Shown here: positions 48,401-54,400 of the stretch, piece by piece
How positions within the stretch are numbered: position 1 is the first letter of the stretch
How the letters are laid out: every line of letters begins with the position of its first letter
Assembly (NCBI GenBank): GCA_035610835.1
Contig: CM069444.1
Location: 2,114,875-2,178,874, forward strand
Length of the DNA stretch: 64,000 bases
Direction of reading: 5' to 3'
From: Ophiura sarsii
Lineage: Eukaryota > Echinodermata > Ophiuroidea > Amphilepidida > Ophiuridae
Position numbers and translations under genes: made by a program
Notes under the pieces: generated by a model
Told to the model about the DNA's origin: nothing
The model's input: only the letters and a program-made list of their open reading frames with translations
Databases searched by the model: none

Positions 48401-51400
48401 TGTCCTCGTTAGTGTCAACATTCTTCTTTGATTGTGATATTATGATGTGCCAGGATGTGCCCTCACATCATCTCCCAAGTCGGGATGACACAAGCCTAAA
48501 AAAAGTTTGATTGGCGTAACCCGACCGACCCTATTTTTACCTCCGACCCTAAACATTTTTTTTTTAAAACTTTAAAAAAAAAAAAAAATGTTTTTAATAT
48601 TTTTTAAATTATTTTTTTTGTGTGTGAGAAAAAGAAAAAACACACATACAGTGAAAATGTGTATTTGTGCCATTTGTTTATGTCTGTATGGTATATGTGT
48701 GCTGGTATATAACATTTCATAGACGTTTAATAGATTTAAAAAAATAAATCCGACCTACCTACCCTATTTTTCTTCTTCTATGTTACGCTAATCAAACATT
48801 TTTTTTAGGCCTTATGCTTAAACTTTTAAAAAGATAAAAATATTGGTGCTGTTTTTTCTCACTGTTTAGGTACCGAAAACCTGTGAAAACTTCATGAAAC
48901 TATGTGAGAAGGGTTACTACAAGGGCACCAAGTTTCATAGATCCATCAAACATTTCATGGTAAGAGTTTTCTTTAATATGTGGGATATAGCAGCATGGAA
49001 ACTTGGATTGGATTCCATTGTGTTGAAAACACCCAAAGCAAAAAACAAAGAAACTTGAACCCAAACTTGAACCCAAACTTGAACACAAAACAAGAAAACA
49101 AAACAAAACAGAAATGAACAGAACAGAACAGTTATCTAACCCCTTTGAGTCATGTGACCACTTTGTGCCAATTTGACAATGATTTCTTTTGTGTTTTTTT
49201 CTTTTCTAATCTGTTATTTTTTCTGTTATTTTTTCTTGATGAGATTTAGGACCAGGCTAGGAACCTGAAAACCATTGATTTTAGAATCAAAATTCATTTC
49301 TAAATTGGTAATGCCACCCCCCCCCCCCCCTTCATCTTGTGAAAATTGCAGTGCTCTTGAATCATCTAATGGGAGGAATATGTTAGATTTATATACTTAT
49401 GAAACAATCACACTTTGGTGGAATTCACAGTGTGCAAAAAGCGTGAACATTTATGTGGCATGAGAATGGTACATACATTTACAATATTGTAACTGTTGGT
49501 TTTTGTTACAAATTTTCCTATTACAGATACAAGGCGGGGATCCTACGGGCACAGGCACAGGTATGTATCGTTGCTGTTCTGTCAAAACATTGTATCTCCA
49601 TCCGGCCCTTCAGCATGTATAAAGTAATACTTCATATATATAACCTATGCTCTATAAGCATGTTCAAGGGCCAAAAACACATCTATCCAGTTAGTGCACT
49701 TGCCCCTGAACTTCAAAAAGCAACACTTCCTATGCAAATCCGTTGAGTAGTTTTACTTTAAAAACACATGCTGAAGGGCCAGAAAAACATATGCGGTTTA
49801 GACAGAACTGCGATAACATTATCTATTGAAATATTTTGAGGATCATTTACCAAGAGGCATTATCTGTAACAGCTGCCTGGTGTTATTGCCAAATAACCTC
49901 TAAATGTGTATTGTCTCTTTGTCAATCTCAATGTACTATCATTTTGGTTGGTATGTTTCTGTCATGACTGACAGCTTGTGACTTTAGTGATGACACACCA
50001 TTTCCGTTGGTCAGCAGCCAATCGAATATATGATAGAAGTAGGTTTCCCAAACGAGAGGTTTTATTCTGTCAAACCATCTTGATTTCGGTTGGCCTGGTC
50101 TGCGTGCACCCTCAATCTTGCCTTGTATAATCACCTTCTCTAAACAGTTTCCTTGGCGTCTGGCAATATGACCGTAGTAAGGGAGAGTTTGGGAGTCTAT
50201 TAGAAGTAGCCTTGTCTTCACACCAACCTCATGAAGCACACTTGCATTGTACTATCATGCTTACACAAATAATTTCATAAAAGGAGAGGAGGTAATTAAT
50301 CTTCAGTGCAGCATAGACCTATATATATTATTGTCCACCAAATGTCCTTTAATGTGTGTAAAGCTATTTATTAAATTCTCACATATCGTTTTGACAGGAG
50401 GAGAATCAATCTGGGATAAGCCATTCCCGGACGAGTTCAAACCTAATCTCAGCCATACAGGGAGAGGTATACTCAGCATGGCTAACTCAGGACCAGATAC
50501 TAATAAATCACAGTTGTAAGTATCCAAACAATCATAATCAATCTGGGATAAGCCATTCCCGGACGAGTTCTAACCCAACCTCAGCCATACAGGGAGAGGT
50601 ATACTCAGCATGGCTAACTCAGGACCAGATACAAATTAGTCACAGTTGTGAGTATCCAAAGAGTTATAGAATCAATCTCTAAGGATTTGCATTCATTTTA
50701 TAATATATATAAGTGCAAACCCAATCTCAGCCATACAGGGAGAGGTATACTCAGTATGGCTAACTCAGGACCAGATACAAATAAGTCACAGTTGTAAGTA
50801 TCCAAACTATTTTAGAATCAATCTCTAAGGATTTGCATTCATTTTATAATATATATAAGTGCAAACCCAATCTCAGCCATACAGGGAGAGGTATACTCAG
50901 CATGGCTAACTCAGGACCAGATACTAATAAATCACAATTGTAAGTATCCAAACTATTTTAGAATCAATCGCTAAGGATTTGCATTCATTTTTGTCTCGCC
51001 TGATGTAATCAGAAAGAGACTATGTTATCACTATTTCTGTCCGGCGTCCGGCGTCCGCCGTCCGCCGTATGCCGTCCGCCGTGTGCTAAGAAATACCTTT
51101 GTGACGCGATATCTGGAGATCCGTAAGGCCTATCGTGATGGGACTTGGTGGAGGGAAGGGGGGTGGTGCGTTCTGTTGCTGATTGATTTTTCAAGGTCAT
51201 CGGGGGTCATACAAGGTCATCGGGGTCAAATATGCTTAAAACTTTTGAGACGCGTTGTGACGCGATATCTAGAGATCCGTAAGGCCTATCTTGATGGGAC
51301 TTGATGTCAGGGAAGGGGGTGGGGTGTTCTTTTGCTGATTAGATTTTCAAGGTCATTGGAGGTCATTCAAGGTCATCGGGGTCAAATATGCGGTCAAATA

Positions 51401-54400
51401 AGATCCGTAAGGCCGATCTTGATGGGATTTGGTGGAGGGAAGGGGGTGGTGTGTTCTTTTTGCTGATCAAATTTTCAAGGTCATCGGAGGTCATTCAAGG
51501 TCATCGGGGGTCAAATATGGGGTCAAATAGATCAGTAAGGCCTATCTTGATGGAATTTGGTGGAGGGAAGAGGGATGGTGTGTTCTTTTTGTTGATTACA
51601 TTTTCAAGGTCACCAGAGGTCATCGGGGTCAAATATGGGGTCAAATAGATCAGTAAGGCCTATATTGATGAGATTTGGTGGAGGAAAGGGGAGTGGTGTG
51701 TTCTTTTTGCTGAATAAATTTTCAAGGTCATCAGAGGTCATTCAAGGTCATCGGGGGTCAAATAAGATCCATAAGGCCTATCTTGATGGGATTTGGTGGA
51801 GGGTAGGGGGATGGCGTGTTCTTTTTGTTCTTAATTTTTCGGGGTCATCGGGGGTCAAATATGGGGTCAAATAGATCAGTAAGGCCTATCTTGATGGGAT
51901 TTGGTGGACGGAAGAGGGATGGTGTGTTCTTTTTGTTGATTAATTTTTCGGGGTCATTGGGGGTCAAATATGGGGTCAAATAGATCAGTAAGGCCTATCT
52001 TGATGGGATTTGGTGGAGGAAAGGGGGATGGTGTGTTGTTTTTGTTGATTAGTTTTTCGGGGTCATTGGGGGTCAAATATGGGGTCAAATAGATCAGTAA
52101 GGCCTATCTTGATGGGATTTGGTGGAGGGAAGGGGGGTGGTGTGTTCTTTTTGTTGATTAATTTTTCAGGGTCATCGGGGGTCAAATATGGGGTCAAATA
52201 GATCAGTAAGGCCTATCTTGATGGGATTTGGTGGACGGAAGAGGGATGGTGTGTTCTCTTTGTTGATTAATTTTTCGGGGTCATCGGGGTCAAATATGGG
52301 GTCAAATAGATCAGTAAGGCCTATCTTGATGGGATTTGGTGGACGGAAGAGAGATGGGGTGTTTTTTTTGTTGATTTTTTTTTTCGGGGTCATCGGGGGT
52401 CAAATATGGGGTCAAATAGATCAGTAAGGCCTATCTTGATGGGATTTGGTGGACGGAAGAGGGATGGTGTGTTCTTTTTGTTGATTAATTTGTCGAGGTC
52501 ATCAGAGGTCATCTGGGGTCAAATAAGATCCGTAAGGCCTATCTTGATGTGATTTGGTGGAGGGAAGGGGTTGGTGTGTTCTTTTTGCTGATTAAATTTT
52601 CAAGGTCATCAGAGGTCATCTGGGGTCAAATAAGATCTGTAAGGCCTATCTTGATGTGATTTGGTGTAGGGAAGGGGGTTGGTGTGTTCTTTTTGTTGAT
52701 TAAATTTTTCAAGGCATTACATCCCTTGCATTAACTACAATGCATACCTCTGTGACAGTGCTACATTGTATCATATGTTTCATCATCATTTCTTTCAAGT
52801 CACTTTTGATGAACAGGCGAGACGCGCCGTTCGAGAACCGCCTTGTATAATATATATAAGTGCAAACCCAACCACAATTTATCCACAATTCTTAATCAGA
52901 TTTTAGAATGGGTTTTTTCAAGCCATCTATAGTCCAACATGTCTGGTTACATCACTGAACAGAATGTCTGCTAATTGTTACTGATTCTGATAATTTAGTC
53001 ATGATTGCACTTTAGGCCCCCCTCACTTTCTGGGATAAGGTAATATTTTATTTCTCAATTTGCAAAATTTACGGAGTTTCTAAAACTGAATTTGTAATAG
53101 TTGAAAGACCTAGTTATGTATTTATCAACTACAGTCACTTTCAAGTGGTTTTATAGAACTCTAGGGGTCTAACCCTCATATAAACATAAACATAAAAAGG
53201 ATGCACCGTTTACCTGCTGCTGCTGAAAAGATGCTGGCAATAAAGATTTTGCATGAAAACATATATATTTTTGTGTCAATTTAGTAACAAAAGAAACGTA
53301 AAACCACCCCTCTCCTCACTTTTTGAGAATCTAATAATTAATTTTAAGTGGCCTTAACATGATATTTCCCTTTTTCTATTACAGTTTCATTACATTCAGG
53401 TCTTGTAAACACCTTGATGGAAAACACACAATATTTGGCAAGTAAGTATACATGTGTATAACAAGGTTTTACCTATAAGGATTACGTGATTATTGACAAG
53501 TCTAGTATGTCTGGAAAACTTGCCTGTTTTGACAATTGTCAAAGCCTTCTGCCGTGTCTATAATAACAATGTTGATAGCAACAGACCTTTGTTTTGATAG
53601 CAAAGAAGTCACTATTTGATTTAGAGTAAACAAACAAACAAAAACCCAGAGCTTTGAAAGAAGTCAGCATGTTTTGTATTATGGTTAAAAGAAAATTATA
53701 TACAATTTGTATCAACTTGTATTTTATTTCTCCGCTCGCAAAAGTAATCCAGGCGTACATGGGTTATTTTGGCATATGCATGTGTCATACATACAATTCA
53801 CAGAGCGCCATGGCGAGCTTTTTCGTACCCACACTCTTCTGTGTTAATTCGCTGCTGTATACAGGTTTAGCCTATTTGGTACTGACTGAATTATATATTT
53901 ATGGCTAAAACTGGGATCATAAAACTATTTTTAATCATGTGATCCACCATTGATCAATTGATTTGTTTACAGAGTGGTCGGTGGATTAGACACCTTACAA
54001 GCCATGGAGAATGTAAAGACTGATGATGACTCAGACAAACCTCTAGAAGACATCTTTATTCAAGATACGGCCATATTCGTCAACCCGTATGATGAGGCTG
54101 ATGAAGCGGTAAGATAACACTAACAGGAATAAGAAAACATTCAAGTTGATATATTTGACGCGATGTTGGGAATATTGATTTTGAGTTATAGGTAAAAAGA
54201 AGTGACAAATTCTTATGTTTTACTCTGTTTTCTCAGTTGGTAAACTGTTTGTATTTTAAAACTAGAAGTTCGATATTAGTGGGGTTTGGACCATACTATA
54301 GCATTTTCACCTGCCTTTGAATGATGGACACATATCAAAATTCAAAACTGCCGACATGTGACTCATTTCGCTTGATCATGTCACATATATGCCGACTGAC

